Source: Microplitis mediator (lineage: Eukaryota; Arthropoda; Insecta; Hymenoptera; Braconidae). Taken from it: 64,000 nucleotides of DNA. The stretch lies in the NCBI RefSeq assembly GCF_029852145.1, contig NC_079971.1, positions 17,324,667-17,388,666 on the forward strand, read 5' to 3'. The first letter of the stretch is position 1. Each line of letters opens with the position of its first letter. The notes under the pieces were generated by a model. It saw only the letters and a list, made by a program, of their open reading frames with translations. It was not told the origin of the DNA and made no database searches. Both the position numbers and the translations under genes were made by a program. Below are positions 21,891 through 33,350 of the stretch, one piece after another.

Positions 21891-23458
21891 ATTTTTTTTC
21901 AAAACCCGCAGTGAAATATCTTCCTAGTCATGAAAAAAGAAGCCTGTGAAAACGGGAGCTCTTAATATCAATTTTGAAAGGTCGCTCATCGTAAATTCCT
22001 ATTTCACGTTTAAGTAACATGGAAAAAAAAATTTTTAACTTTGCAATTTTATAACTCATTTTGGGATTAACATGTCGAGGTGAGAGATACATATTTTTGA
22101 AGGAAATTGAACGCTCTAAATAAATTGTCTTTTATGTTTTTTTTCTAAGTCTACTCCTTTAAAAGTTATTCAAGTTTAAAGTTCAACATGTAATTAATTT
22201 AACCAATTTTCCTTAATTTTTCTTAAATATTTCATAATTATTATTGAAAAAAACAATTTGTCTTAAAATATTAAATTATCAAGTTCAACGTCGTTGACAA
22301 AGTAGATCTTTATTGTTCTACTATGAGGAATAAATGACTTTTCAATTTAAAAATCTGAAATTAATTCTCTCTTTGAAGTTTAAAAAAAATTTGAATTGTA
22401 TGTACATAATTTTTCGGAATGTATACTCAATTAGTATACATTTTTTTCCATTATTGATAATAAAATAATACAATTTTCAAAAAGTGAAATATCTTTAAAT
22501 TCTTGTACATCAAAATCGTAAATATAACGAACAGCTAGGAACCAGAACAATAATTGAGCAACAGTATCTGAAAAGTAAGTTGATAATGCGGCACATCTCT
22601 ATTTCACCGGTAAAAAAGTGCACTACATTTCCTACGAACCACAGTTGGTCGATTTTCCGAAAAATTTGTACATACAATTCAAATGTTTTTTAAACTTTAT
22701 AGAGAGAATTAATTTCAGATTTTTTTAATTGAAAAGTCATTTCTTTCTCATAGTAGAACAACAACGATCTACTTTGTCAACGACGTTAAACTAGATAATT
22801 TAATATTTTAAGACAAATTTTTTTTTTCCAATAATAATTATGAAATATTTAAGAAAAATTAAGAAAAAAAGGATAAATTAATTACATGTTAAACTTTAAA
22901 CTCGAATAACTTTTAAAGGAGTCGACTTACCTTCAAAGATTTGAATCACGGTGGAAACACGGTGGATTTGTTCCATTTTACCACTGTGATTACGCCTTAT
23001 ATCCACCGTGTATACACGGTGTTTCCACTGTAATTACGCGGTGGATACACCATGGAATCACGGTGGATACACCACGTAATCACAGTGGAAACACTGTGTA
23101 TACACAGCGGTAAAATGGAACAAACCCACCGTGTAACTATGGTGGATCCACGGTGTTTACACTTCCACGGCGTTTCCACCGTGATTCAAATCTTCAAGGG
23201 TAGAGAGAAAACATAAGAGACAATTTATTTAGAGCGTTCAATTTCCTTCAAATATATGTATCTCTCACCTCGACACGTTAATTCCAAAATGAGTTATAAA
23301 ATTGCAAAGTTAAAAAATTTTTTTTTCCACGTTACTTAAACGTGAAATAGGAATTTACGATGAGCGACCTTTCAAAATTGATATTAAGAGCTCCCGTTTT
23401 CACAGGCTTCTTTTTTCATGACTAGGAAGATATTTCACTGCGGGTTTTGAAAAAAAAA
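21891..23458. repeat. Long inverted repeat (about 530-bp arms)
   Basis: Left arm about 21891-22420; right arm about 22653-22929 plus 23203-23458. The right arm is split by the CACGGTG element. The arms share long matches, for example the gtaaattcctatttcacg and gtcgttgacaaagtagatc segments. The arms could form a long hairpin RNA if transcribed with the RGK intron. Confidence 0.85.
22930..23200. mobile_element. CACGGTG repeat element, copy A
   Basis: The ends are CCTTCAAAGATTTGAATCAC and its near inverse. TA flanks both sides (22928-22929 and 23201-23202). The interior is built almost wholly of CACGGTG or CACCGTG units separated by three to five bases, plus a ttgttccattttaccac segment. Its insertion splits the right arm of the long inverted repeat, which proves it is a discrete mobile unit. 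Confidence 0.8.
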
Positions 23459-23492
23459 GTAGCCGATTTTTTTGAATCGGTCTAATGATTAT

Positions 23493-23690
23493 ATATAAGC
23501 ATATGAAACTTTACCTGGTATTGTTATCGTTATATATAACTTTAAATAAAATCACATCAAAGGTAATAAAATTCTTATAAGATCATACGAATCCTTATAG
23601 GAATTTTGTAAGATTATGCAAGCTTTCATATAATCATATATAAACACATATGTTTATATGTGATTCTATAAGAACTTTTTTCCCAGGGTA
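23493..23690. repeat. AT-rich repeat, right part
   Basis: Continuation of 18450-18943 after the TIR element; ends with ttttttcccaggg. Confidence 0.6.
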
Positions 23691-23786
23691 TGGACACTCA
23701 ACGCTTTAATAGCGAAATTATTCGTTGGTTTGGACCAGACCGTAGCCAACAAAATATTGAGTTTCCCTGAAACTATCTAGGGGTAA

Positions 23787-23899
23787 TGTTGCGTAATTAT
23801 CAAATGTTCGCGTCAGAACATTTGATAACTCCAAGCTCTACTATACCAGAGGTGCAGCTATCGACGCGCCCTCTGATACTCGGAATTCCAACTAGATAG
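23787..23899 (+). repeat. Truncated 5' LTR of BEL element 1
   Basis: Matches the first 113 bp of the LTR at 28123. After base 23899 the sequence diverges into gag, so the remaining LTR (about 970 bp), primer site and gag start are deleted. A 13-bp inverted repeat with a 6-base loop lies at 23797-23828. Confidence 0.9.
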
Positions 23900-24201
23900 T
23901 TGGAGGAATTCCTCCAACACTCGTACATCAAAGACGGCACCTTTGATGTAGCATACCGGTCATACCTGGGAGCTCGTACTCGCTTAACAACACTCATCCA
24001 GACACTCAAGCACTCGATACTGATCCGCGCTCGCCTACTGCAAGCTCATCGCACTCGAACAGCACTCTTGCCCACACGTAAGCTCAGAATACTCATGATC
24101 GCAGCACTCTTACTCATCACTCGCCCACTCAGAACTCAACAACTGGTTGTACTCAAGCTCATCATTATGCAACGTTACTCGCGACTTGTCAAGTCTACGT
24201 A
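23900..24201 (+). pseudogene. Gag remnant of BEL element 1
   Basis: The first 36 codons of the frame show HSYIKDGTFDVAYRSYLGAR, which parallels SSYIKDGVYDLVYRSYIAAK in the second BEL element at 56348. Downstream the frame decays into low-complexity Leu/Arg codons, so most of the DUF1759-type gag is lost. Confidence 0.6.
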
Positions 24202-27200
24202 GTGACCAAGTTAAGTACTCATCCAATTCGCATTCTCTTAGATACCGGTTCTGAGATATCTTTTGTTTCAGAGTCATTGGTAAAAATGCTAAATTTAACT
24301 CGTGCTCGGTCCTATATTTCTATCCTGGGGATCGGTGCAGCCAAGGCTGGCCGTACCAGGGGATGGGTGAACATAACCTTACGTTCATGCCACTCGGATC
24401 AATCACTCACATGAAAGGCTCACATCCTAAGTGGTTTAACGGCTCGATTACCATCTGACCAAGTCTCAGATGCCGACTTGCATCAGTTCTCGCATCTTAC
24501 ACTCGCAGATCCAGACTTTAAAACTCCAGGTCCAACGGATGTCATCCTTGGAGCCGATTATTACGGCCAGGTCATCACTGGCGAGATCATCAAATGCGAA
24601 TCTCCTGGATTACTCGCTCAAAATACAATTTTTGGATGGATTATCATTGGTCTAGTCCAAGCTCGGCTCAACAAACCACTTAGAATTCATCATGCTGTCT
24701 CTCATCATCATGATCAAGATCTTCAAGACTTACTAACTCGGTTCTGGCTCCAAGAAGAGGTCAGTTCAACTCAATCACGCTCATTAACTCCCGAAGAAGG
24801 CTTGTGAAGCTCACTTCCGAGACACTCACACTCGAGACAGTTCTGGCAGATACATTGTTAGACTGCCATTAATATCGGACCCACAACAACTGGAGAACTC
24901 ATACACAGCAGCTCGTCAATGCTTACAACATCTCATGCGACGTCTTGATCACGATGCTCGGCTCAAAACACTCTACATGAATTCATGGCCGAGTATCTCG
25001 AACTCAAGCACATGGTGCCTGCGGCATCATCTACATCATCAATTCAATACTTCCTATCTCACCATGGAGTACTGAAGGAAGACAACAACAACTTCAAGAT
25101 CCGTGTGGTCTTTAACGGCTCAAACCGAACCAGTTCAGGACTCTCACTCAACGACATCATGCATACCGGGCCAAAATTACTCGTTAACATCTTCGACGTA
25201 CTCATCAGCTCAAGACAACACCGGTTCATCTTTATCACAGATGTTACCAAAATGTATCGACAAATTTCGGTTCACAAAAGGGACCAGGGTCTGCAACAAA
25301 TACTCTGGTTTGATGAGGAAGGAAACATCATTCCCTTCAAACTCACTACAGTTACCTATGGGACGAAATCGGCTCCATTTCTTGCGGTTCGATTCCTACT
25401 CCAATTAGTCGAAGATGAAGGACATCGGTTCCCACTCGCAATCGATCCACTCACTAAAGAACGGTATGTCGACGACATTTCCGGAGGCGCAGATGATCTC
25501 AAGTCATTGTAAGCAGTTGCAGATGACATCGAGGGTCTGTGCATGGCGGGCGGATTCCCACTCGCTAAATGGGCAAGCAATCATCGCAAATTACTTCAGC
25601 TCAATCGTGCGGAAGCGATTACACAATACAAAATAGAGGATCCAGAAGTCAGCACCAAAATTCTTAGGATGTACTGGTCTTCAAACAAGGATCTATTCTC
25701 GTTCAACTACTCGCCACCATGCTTAACTCAACCGTGCACAAAGCGTGCAATTTTATCAGAGATTGCTCAGATCTTTGATCCACTGGGATTCTTATCCCCA
25801 CTCATAATTCAAGCCAAAATGTTCATGCAGGAACTTTGGTTTGTCAAACTCGGCTGGGACACTCCATTGTCTGCAGAACTACGTCAGAAATAGATTTCAT
25901 TCAAGACTCAACTCAACATCATTGAGATCATCAAAATTCCCAGATGGATCCACTCGTCCACGAACTCGGCTCTAGAAATCCATGGATTTTCCGATGCCTC
26001 GCAATTGGCGATGGCAGCGGTAGTTTTCATCAAGGTCCTACCAAGAAATCACACTCAGAGGGCAAAGGATACGCTGCTTTGCTCTAAGACCAAGGTGGCA
26101 CCGTTGAAACCCCTAACGATTCCACGCTTGAAACTCAGCGCGGCTCACATGTTGGCAAAACTCGTCAAACACTGCCAGACTACACTCAACTACTCGCAAG
26201 TGCCAACATATCTTTGGACCGATTCATCAATCACACTCACGTGGATACACTCGCATCCGTCTCGCTGGAAAGACTTTGTCAGAAATAGGGTGTCATTTAT
26301 TCAAGAACTAATTCCAAATGGCCACTGGAAGTTTGTCCCTGGCATTGACAATCCAGCAGATTGTGCAACTCGAGGCTTGACAACCAGTGAGCTTAAAACT
26401 CATCAACTATGGTGGTCTGGCCCATCATGGTTGTTCGAAGACTCGCCGTCCTGGCCAACCAGTCCTATTCATAACGATGCAGATACTCACCTGGAACAAC
26501 TTCCAGTCAAATCACTCTACGTTTCGGCTCAACCACTCAACTCTGCTTGGACGCTTATGGAACGTCCAATCCCACGGTTGCGCATGCTCAGAGTTACAGC
26601 AATTTGTGGGAGGGTACGCGATATGATCAAACGCATACCAAACTCAACTCTAGCTCATCCACTCAAATCATCTGAAATCAACCTCGCACTCCAATTCTGC
26701 ATCAAGGAAACTCAACGTACTCACTTCCACTCTAAACTCCATTTACTCGAAAAATGAGCATCATGGCCAAAGGATCACCCGTTTGCTCGGTTAGTTTCCT
26801 ATCAAGACACCGATGGCATCATCCGAGTAGGGGGGAGACTGGAGAATGCTCCAGACTCTGATCAACAGAAGCATCCTGCAATTTTACCTCGTGATGCTGC
26901 TCTCACTCGACTCGTCATCTCTGATGCCCATCAGCGTACCATGCATAGTGGTACTCAACTCACACTCGCTCACTTTCGCCTACGATACTGGATCATCGGT
27001 AGACGACAACCAGTACGTTCACACATACTCAAATGTCTCGTCTGTGCTCGTTATCGAGGTGTCCGGGCTCAGCAATTAATGGGACAACTCCCTGCTCAAC
27101 GTGTCACTCCGGCGCCACCATTCTCTCACACTGGAGTCGATTACGCTGGTCCAGTATCAATCAAATCATGGAAAGGTCGAGGATCCAGGATATACAAGAG

Positions 27201-28044
27201 CTGGATCTGTGTGTTTGTCTGTCTGACCACATCAGCAGTTCACGTCGACCTTGTCAGCGACTACTCATCATCAGGATTCATTGCAGCTCTCCGACGGTTC
27301 ATCCATCGTCGAGGTGTATGCACAGCACTCTACAGCGACTGTGGAACGACATTCCAAGGCGCATACTCTGAAATCAAGCGGCTCTTCACTCAAGGTACTC
27401 AAGAATCTCATGCTCTATTCGATTGGGCCACTGTGCATCAAATCACGTGGCATTTCAATCCCCCTGCTGCTCCCCATATGGGTGGTAAATGGGAAGCCGC
27501 AGTGAAATCGGTGAAACACCACCTGACTCTCACACTCGGAGAATCAGCCTTCACGTTTGAAGAACTTACGACTCTTCTAACGCAAGTGGAGGGGATTTTG
27601 AACTCGAGACCATTGGAGGCTCTATCAGACGATCCTCACGATCCTTCATCGCTCACTCCAGGTCACTTTCTCATTGGAAGACCAATCGTTGCCACCCCTG
27701 AACCTTCACTCATGGATACAGAAGTATCAAGACTCTCTCGCTGGCAGTTCATTCAGCAACGTGTCCAGCATTTTTGGAATCACTGGTCCACCAGTTACAT
27801 TCAACGTCATCTGGCTCGAACCAAGTGGCATCACACTCACAACAACATCAAACTCGGCTCACTCGTCCTTCTCACTGATGAACGAACTTTACCAACTCGA
27901 TGGCAACTCGCGAATATGACTGCACTCCATCCAGGGAAGGACAACCTCACTCGAGTGGTAACCATTCAAACAGCCACTGGTACTCTCACTCGTCCAATTG
28001 CCAAGCTGGCACTCTTACCACTTGCTCCAGAACTAGATGCCTAA
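24202..28044 (+). pseudogene. Pol of BEL element 1 (protease, RT, RNase H, integrase)
   Basis: Frame 1 is used almost throughout. Protease: LLDTGSEISFVS at about 24238. Next ILGADYYG, then RT with FNGSNRTSSGLSLNDIM and YVDD at 25465-25476, the GGFPLAKWASN connection, RNase H (WTDSSITLTWI at about 26215, later DNPADCATRG), and integrase with an HHCC region (CLVCARYRG), GVDYAGPV, LYSDCGTTF and GGKWEAAVKSVKHHL. Stops interrupt at 24412, 24805, 25510, 25891 and 26755, and about 24806-24966 is read in another frame. The integrase block 26941-28044 is uninterrupted. Decay is mostly by single substitutions. Confidence 0.92.
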
Positions 28045-28112
28045 CTCAATGGCAATCTACTCACCACTCATCAAGATTACCTAAGACTCTAATCAGCAAC
28101 TCTGTTCCTGAT

Positions 28113-28122
28113 GCGGGCGGAA
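28113..28122 (+). other. Polypurine-like tract before the BEL 3' LTR
   Basis: The run gcgggcggaa abuts the LTR start TGTTGCG at 28123. Called from position and composition. Confidence 0.45.
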
Positions 28123-29206
28123 TGTTGCGTAATTATCAAATGTTCGCGCCAGAACATTTGATAACTCCAAGCTCTACTATACCAGAGGTGCAGCTATCGA
28201 CGCGCCCTCTGATACTCGGAATTCCAACTAGATAGCCAGCAACACGGCAACTACCATTATTCTACAACACTTGTTATAGAACACCACGTGCTACCAGCAC
28301 TTATTATATTTCAATTATATCTTTAATTTCATACATAAACTCTGTGATCATTTTTGTGTTGACCGCGTGTTAAACTAACCTGCGGGATATATCTATATAC
28401 ATACTCGCCATCACGTGACTTTGCAGCCACAAATAATTTATATCAAATTTACAATTTACTTTCTAATACAGTCTCCATTTATTACTCATTGCTTAATTAT
28501 TTACTCGTACTCGATGCCAACTGGTGTGACTGATGTCATCATTCAGTCATCCAGTCATACTTGATCTCTAAAATAAATATCAAATTTTATTTGTGACTGC
28601 AAAGAATAATATATGTTCAGACTCGGCTCTCGACGCATCTAACCGGATTACTCGGTTCTTACTCGTACTCTACATGTCGCGTAATAAAATTACTTGTGAC
28701 GTAAAAATTATACTCGAAATATTTGTGATATTTGTGAATTATTAATTGTTAATAATTTTATTCATTACTGCGCTCTATATAATTATATTAATTCACGTGT
28801 ACGGTGCCGTGTAAAAATATAGTAAAATTGTATTCTATTAAACTCGATAAACTCAATCTTCACATTAACTGCGCTCTATATATATATGTATATACTATTT
28901 CATGTGTACGGTGCCGTGTAATTTATACAAACTCTGTTCATAAAATTCATACTCACTAATTAAAATGTGCTCTATTACAAAAAGGTTTATACTCGATCAA
29001 TTTAAAACTCAAATGCAATCAAAATACATGCTTAAATGTGCATTATAAAATATACTCGTGCTCAACTCATGTAATCAACTCTATTATCTGTGATTTATTT
29101 TTGTTAAATATGGACAGTACACCAAATCAGTGATTTATTATTTCTTTCACCGTCCCGATCCAGCCAAATAAATATTTAGTGTAGTTTTCTAAGTTAATAT
29201 TTTACA
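28123..29206 (+). repeat. 3' LTR of BEL element 1 (1084 bp)
   Basis: Starts TGTTGCGTAA and ends ATTTTACA, followed by GGTAA. A 13-bp perfect stem (TTATCAAATGTTC and its inverse) with the loop gcgcca lies at 28133-28164. Later parts are AT-rich with many ctc/act triplets. Two copies of gcgctctatat-type phrases precede tgtacggtgccgtgta at about 28790 and 28905. Confidence 0.9.
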
Positions 29207-29332
29207 GGTAATTTATATTGTAACTAAAAAAATTGGTAAATGTTTATTGCAGTGACATCTATTTCTGTTTACCAAATTAGCCAAACCTCTTTGTAGAAGT
29301 TTATAATTTACTTAAAAAGCTAAAATAGAGAA

Positions 29333-29402
29333 GTGCCGAAATGGCTAGAGGGTCGCGAGGGTCGAGTTGCAAATTTTTGGTTCGTGTTCACATCCCGGCA
29401 GA
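29333..29402 (+). ncRNA. tRNA-like, Pol III-type segment
   Basis: A five-base acceptor-like stem (TGCCG at 29334 with CGGCA at 29396), an A-box-like TGGCTAGAGGG and a weak B-box-like GTTCACATCC precede a run of more than twelve T (about 29408), which would stop Pol III. No proper anticodon arm is seen. It could be a tRNA pseudogene or the head of a tRNA-derived SINE. Confidence 0.3.
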
Positions 29403-29409
29403 GGTCATT

Positions 29410-29814
29410 TTTTTTTTTTTTACGTTTAAAATAAAAAAACATTATAAAAACAATAAATATTAAAATAAATTTATTAAAATAACATAAACAATGCAGTTTA
29501 AAATATAAATATAGATAAAATTAATTAAACTTGAAAAGGTGAAATAATAAAAATAAGTAATAATTGAGTTAACGTATACGAAAATAAATTAATTGATATA
29601 ATTTTTATGAACTGAAATTAATTACAAATGAAACAATAAAGAAAATACTAAATTAATTCAAAACTTACATGATTGGAAAGAATAGAAATTAATTTAGCCT
29701 TAGAAATTCTGAATGTAAAGAAAGAAATTTGAATGCAGTGGTAGATATAATTTATTAATAACTTAAACAACACACGGTCTATGTACATATTTACAATATT
29801 TACAAAAATTAAAT
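29410..29814. other. AT-rich sequence, no gene seen
   Basis: Low-complexity A/T sequence between the tRNA-like segment and the P-type transposase remnant. Confidence 0.4.
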
Positions 29815-31850
29815 TATTATTTCGCTTTACCCATTTGTTGGGCGATCTTTATTGCATTTGCTGATGGTCCTCCAAAAAGTGGCTTAGCGAGAGTTTAACG
29901 ATTTACAAGATTCAGTGATTAACAAACGCGATAATTTATTAATCATATCACGAGACACACTAGACTTATGAAGTTTGCGATGTAATCAATCCAAATTGCA
30001 TTCATTGCATAATCTTTTCTCTGCCATTGACACTACATCTTCGAAATGCACCCAGGGTAAAATGTTCCGATTGTAAGTATCGATAGTTTTCAAAACATGT
30101 GTTTTGAAAGCATCACTGAGTCCTGATTTTTCAGCTAAATCAATAAATGATGATTTGCATGATGAACAATCATTCAGTTGTTATTTTTTTAACAATTTTT
30201 GACCAATTATATCCGCAGCCAAGTAATCAGTGAGAGCAACGAAGTTGTTGGTTTCCAGTTTTTTTTCAAAGTTTTCAAGTCCGGGAAGAAGTATTCGCAA
30301 TTATTACCATCATCAGCTATGTGGACAGTCGGTGGAAAATCGTCATTGTCAAAATTCATCGTTGGTGGTTCCGGATTATTGTCAGTATAAGTAATCGCTA
30401 ACATAGCGTTATCGTAAGTTAGCTCCGGTGTTAGTTGAATGCTGCAATCAGTAACAGAATTTGGAGTCGTCATTCCTTTTTCTTTATCTTTACAAAGTAA
30501 GTCCCCTAAGTTTACAACAATTGCGGATGATTTTTCTTCAGCTTCGCAATTAGTACCTTGACGAGCAGTTCCTGCAAATCTAGTGACCAGAGCAGTTTTA
30601 AAAGCAGCCTCTAAATGTAAGCAAGTTGGATGATGACAATCGCCACATTCTTGTCGCATGAGTCCAAAGAAGTTTTCTTACCCATCCTGATTGAGGTAAC
30701 GCAAGTGGAGTTTGTTAAAACCTTCTGCCTGTAAATCTTCCCATAACCCTCTTATTGACTGAAGAGTCATAGCAAGATCTTCCGGAGTTGGTGTATTGAC
30801 CTTTTTGCCATTACAATATTCAAACCAAAAACGGTTTTTAGCAATTTGTTAGTACCTTTCCCAGTATTCTTTATGCGGAGATGAAGCGGTAACATTAAAT
30901 CTTATACTTTTAGCTTTAGGGTCACTTAGTTTGTTTGTACCATTTGTTAAGTCGAACATTAAATCTGTGTCTTCCAAGATTGCTGCTGTCTCCCAAATTT
31001 CGTCATGTTCTATAACATTTATTATGCCTTGACTAATTTTATAACAAGCCATTTGTCTTAGACTTCTTGCCACAGTACAACTGAAGACTTGAGCAGCAAA
31101 TTTTACCCGCATTGTTGTTTTTCCAGTAGAAAAAACATGTTCTTCAGTCAAGGTGAGCTTGTCAGAGAGCTTCGGATTGAAAATATAAAGTTCAACAATG
31201 TGCCGCCAATATCCTGTTTTCCCATCCCCATTTAATACAATTACCAGGATATAGCAACTTGTTTTTTTGGCCATCTGGCTGCTTTCTTAGCCACGAATCA
31301 ACATCGCCACATATATTATTTCGAGTTGTTTTCAAAATATGTACAATATCACTGAGAATATGAATTTTCCTAGCGATGTCATCGAATAAAATATATGTGT
31401 TGAGTAGAGTGTTATTAATGTTTGAATTTTCAGATCGTCGAGCACATAGCGCAGCTTTCTTTGTGGAGCCTTGGTCACTAACAACACCGACAACTAAAAA
31501 TCCGGTACGTTCGATATCTTTGATATTTTTCAAAATTAAATCTTTTAGGATTTTTGTTGGCGTAGTTTTGTGAACAAAATAGTAACTCAACGGCTGCTTT
31601 TTTCTATTTCCAAGAGTTCTCATCATAAAAACAAGAACATGATCTGCGATATCAGGGTGTCTGTCACCGTTACCATAATCGACAAAACCTTTAACTTTGT
31701 TGCTGCCAGCTGGTAAAATTACACGAATTTTCAATGCAATTTCATCTAAAGACAACATTACAAAGTGATCTTTTGCATTAACAACGGTCCTCTGAGTTTT
31801 AATAGCATTTTACGAACTTGTGTTGGATCTTGGGTCTAAACACACGCGTG
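29815..31850 (-). pseudogene. P-element/THAP9-like transposase (decayed)
   Basis: Three open blocks read leftward: 31758-31192, 31274-30849 and 30659-30207, and decayed frames continue to about 29815. The first block carries LSLDEIALK (first catalytic Asp at 31746), KGFVDYG, ADHVLVFMMR, QPLSYYF and VVSDQGSTKKAA (second Asp at 31476), then HILKTTRNNI. These are the blocks of the RNase H-like domain of P and THAP9 transposases. The third block has CGDCHHPTCLHLEAA, a conserved C-terminal patch. The THAP finger is not seen. Frame changes and stops separate the blocks. It lies on the same strand as the surrounding RGK gene. Confidence 0.75.
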
Positions 31851-31889
31851 GTAAAACTCTTCTCAGTGTTCGGGGTTCTGTTTTTTCCC

Positions 31890-32258
31890 GGGTTGATATG
31901 AAATCACTTCAATTTTTACAAAATCACATCAATTTTTATAAAATCCTTATAAAACTATATAAATTCTTATAAGATTTTAAGAAGATCATATGAACTTTTA
32001 TATGATCATATATAATTGTATGTAAGCATATAAAACTTTATCTAGTAATTTTATAAAGCTATATGTAACTTAATATAAAATCATATCAATTTTGATAAAG
32101 TCTTCACAAGAGTATATTAATTCTTATAAGAACTTTATAAGATCATATAAGCTTTTATGTAATCATATATAATTTTTATATATTTCTTATATGATCATGT
32201 ATAAATTGTATATGAACATATATGTTTATATATGATTATATAAAATCTTTTTTCCCGT
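31890..32258. repeat. AT-rich repeat, second copy of the 18450 family
   Basis: The same vocabulary (ataaaatcatat, ttcttataagat, catatatgtttat) with a ttttttcccggg at the left and ttttttcccgtg at the right. No coding content. Confidence 0.6.
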
Positions 32259-32350
32259 GTTATTAGTTAATAAATAATTAATTAGTTAATAATAATTTCA
32301 GAATTATTATTAATTAATAATTAAGTTTAGTTATTCGTCAGTTTTCCCTA

Positions 32351-33348
32351 CACTGAGAAAAAATTTTTCTTTGGACAATTAAATTGGTTTTGTTGAATTC
32401 TATTAAACTAAAATTTGTTTGGGACAACTAAATTTTATTACGTCAACATAATCTATTTTATCATTTTTAACAAATGATTCAATAGACTCTATTTGGTTGA
32501 CATTAACATTTCTCTCTCTAAGATAATAAAATCTTTTGGTAGAGTTAAGAAAACATTTATTTAATGGACAACTAAACTATTTTGTAGTGCCAACAAATCC
32601 AAATATTAGAGCAAAATATTATTATATTAACTCTAATAAAAATTAATTAGACAAAAAAATATATTCATTTAGAATAAATATCTATATTTGTTCAAGGTTA
32701 ATAAATATATAATTGAACCTAATGATTATTGATTTAAAAGTTATGGTGTTAGGCAGCAGCAGCTGGAGTAGTTCGGTGCTTGCCACTAGATCGCGCCCAC
32801 CATTTGTGATGTCCCTGGTAAGATACTTATTTCAGAGTTTTTATATTCCGAGCTTGAAGAATTTATGGGACGAGTTATCCGCTGAATATTTTTGATAGTA
32901 ATATAGAGGTATACTGTATTACACTATGACATTAATGTTTAATATTAATATTCATCCTGAACAATTTTTGTCATAGTACGAAAAAAGGTACTTGTGAAGG
33001 AAATAAATTATTTCTCTAAATATGCATTTATTGAACTGTTAAATAAATATTCTGTCATTTAAAAATAATGTTGAATCATTATTATTAACTCATTCTCTAT
33101 AATGATCACTTATACATTTCATTATGACTCCTTTATAAACTCTACAGGTAATCAATTTGATTTTATGCTTGCTACTAAACGCGTAATTATCTTTACTAAA
33201 TATTTTATAGTTTCTAATAATTTGTTTTGTTGGTGGATTACAAAAGATTTAGTTAAAACAACCAAATGTATGATTGGCAATGGGCAATCAAATCATATTC
33301 TTGTCATAACTAAAATTTAGTTGTCAGGAGAAAATTTTTTTCTCAGTG
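32351..33348. mobile_element. MITE-like element with CACTGAGAAAAAA ends
   Basis: The left end CACTGAGAAAAAATTTTTCT and the inverted right end share a TIR. TA flanks both (32349-32350 and 33349-33350), as for Tc1/mariner-type elements. Later parts of the arms also pair loosely (acaactaaat). No transposase frame is present. Confidence 0.75.
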
Positions 33349-33350
33349 TA

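Larger units (their letters stand above)
18944..23484. mobile_element. 4.5-kb TIR element with 8-bp target duplication
   Basis: The ends are TAGACCGGTTCAAAAAAATC and the inverse of TAGACCGATTCAAAAAAATC. ATGATTAT flanks both (18936-18943 and 23485-23492). An 8-bp duplication is typical of hAT and P superfamilies. No transposase frame is present, so it is non-autonomous. It contains a further insertion (about 18979-21890), a long inverted repeat and a CACGGTG element. Confidence 0.75.
23787..29206 (+). mobile_element. BEL/Pao LTR retrotransposon with deleted 5' LTR
   Basis: GGTAA flanks both ends (23782-23786 and 29207-29211). The left LTR is cut after 113 bp and runs straight into gag sequence; the right LTR is complete (28123-29206). 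The order protease, RT, RNase H, integrase and the YVDD motif are those of BEL/Pao. The two LTR stretches differ at one position in 113. The element lies in the large RGK intron, opposite in orientation to the gene. Confidence 0.9.
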
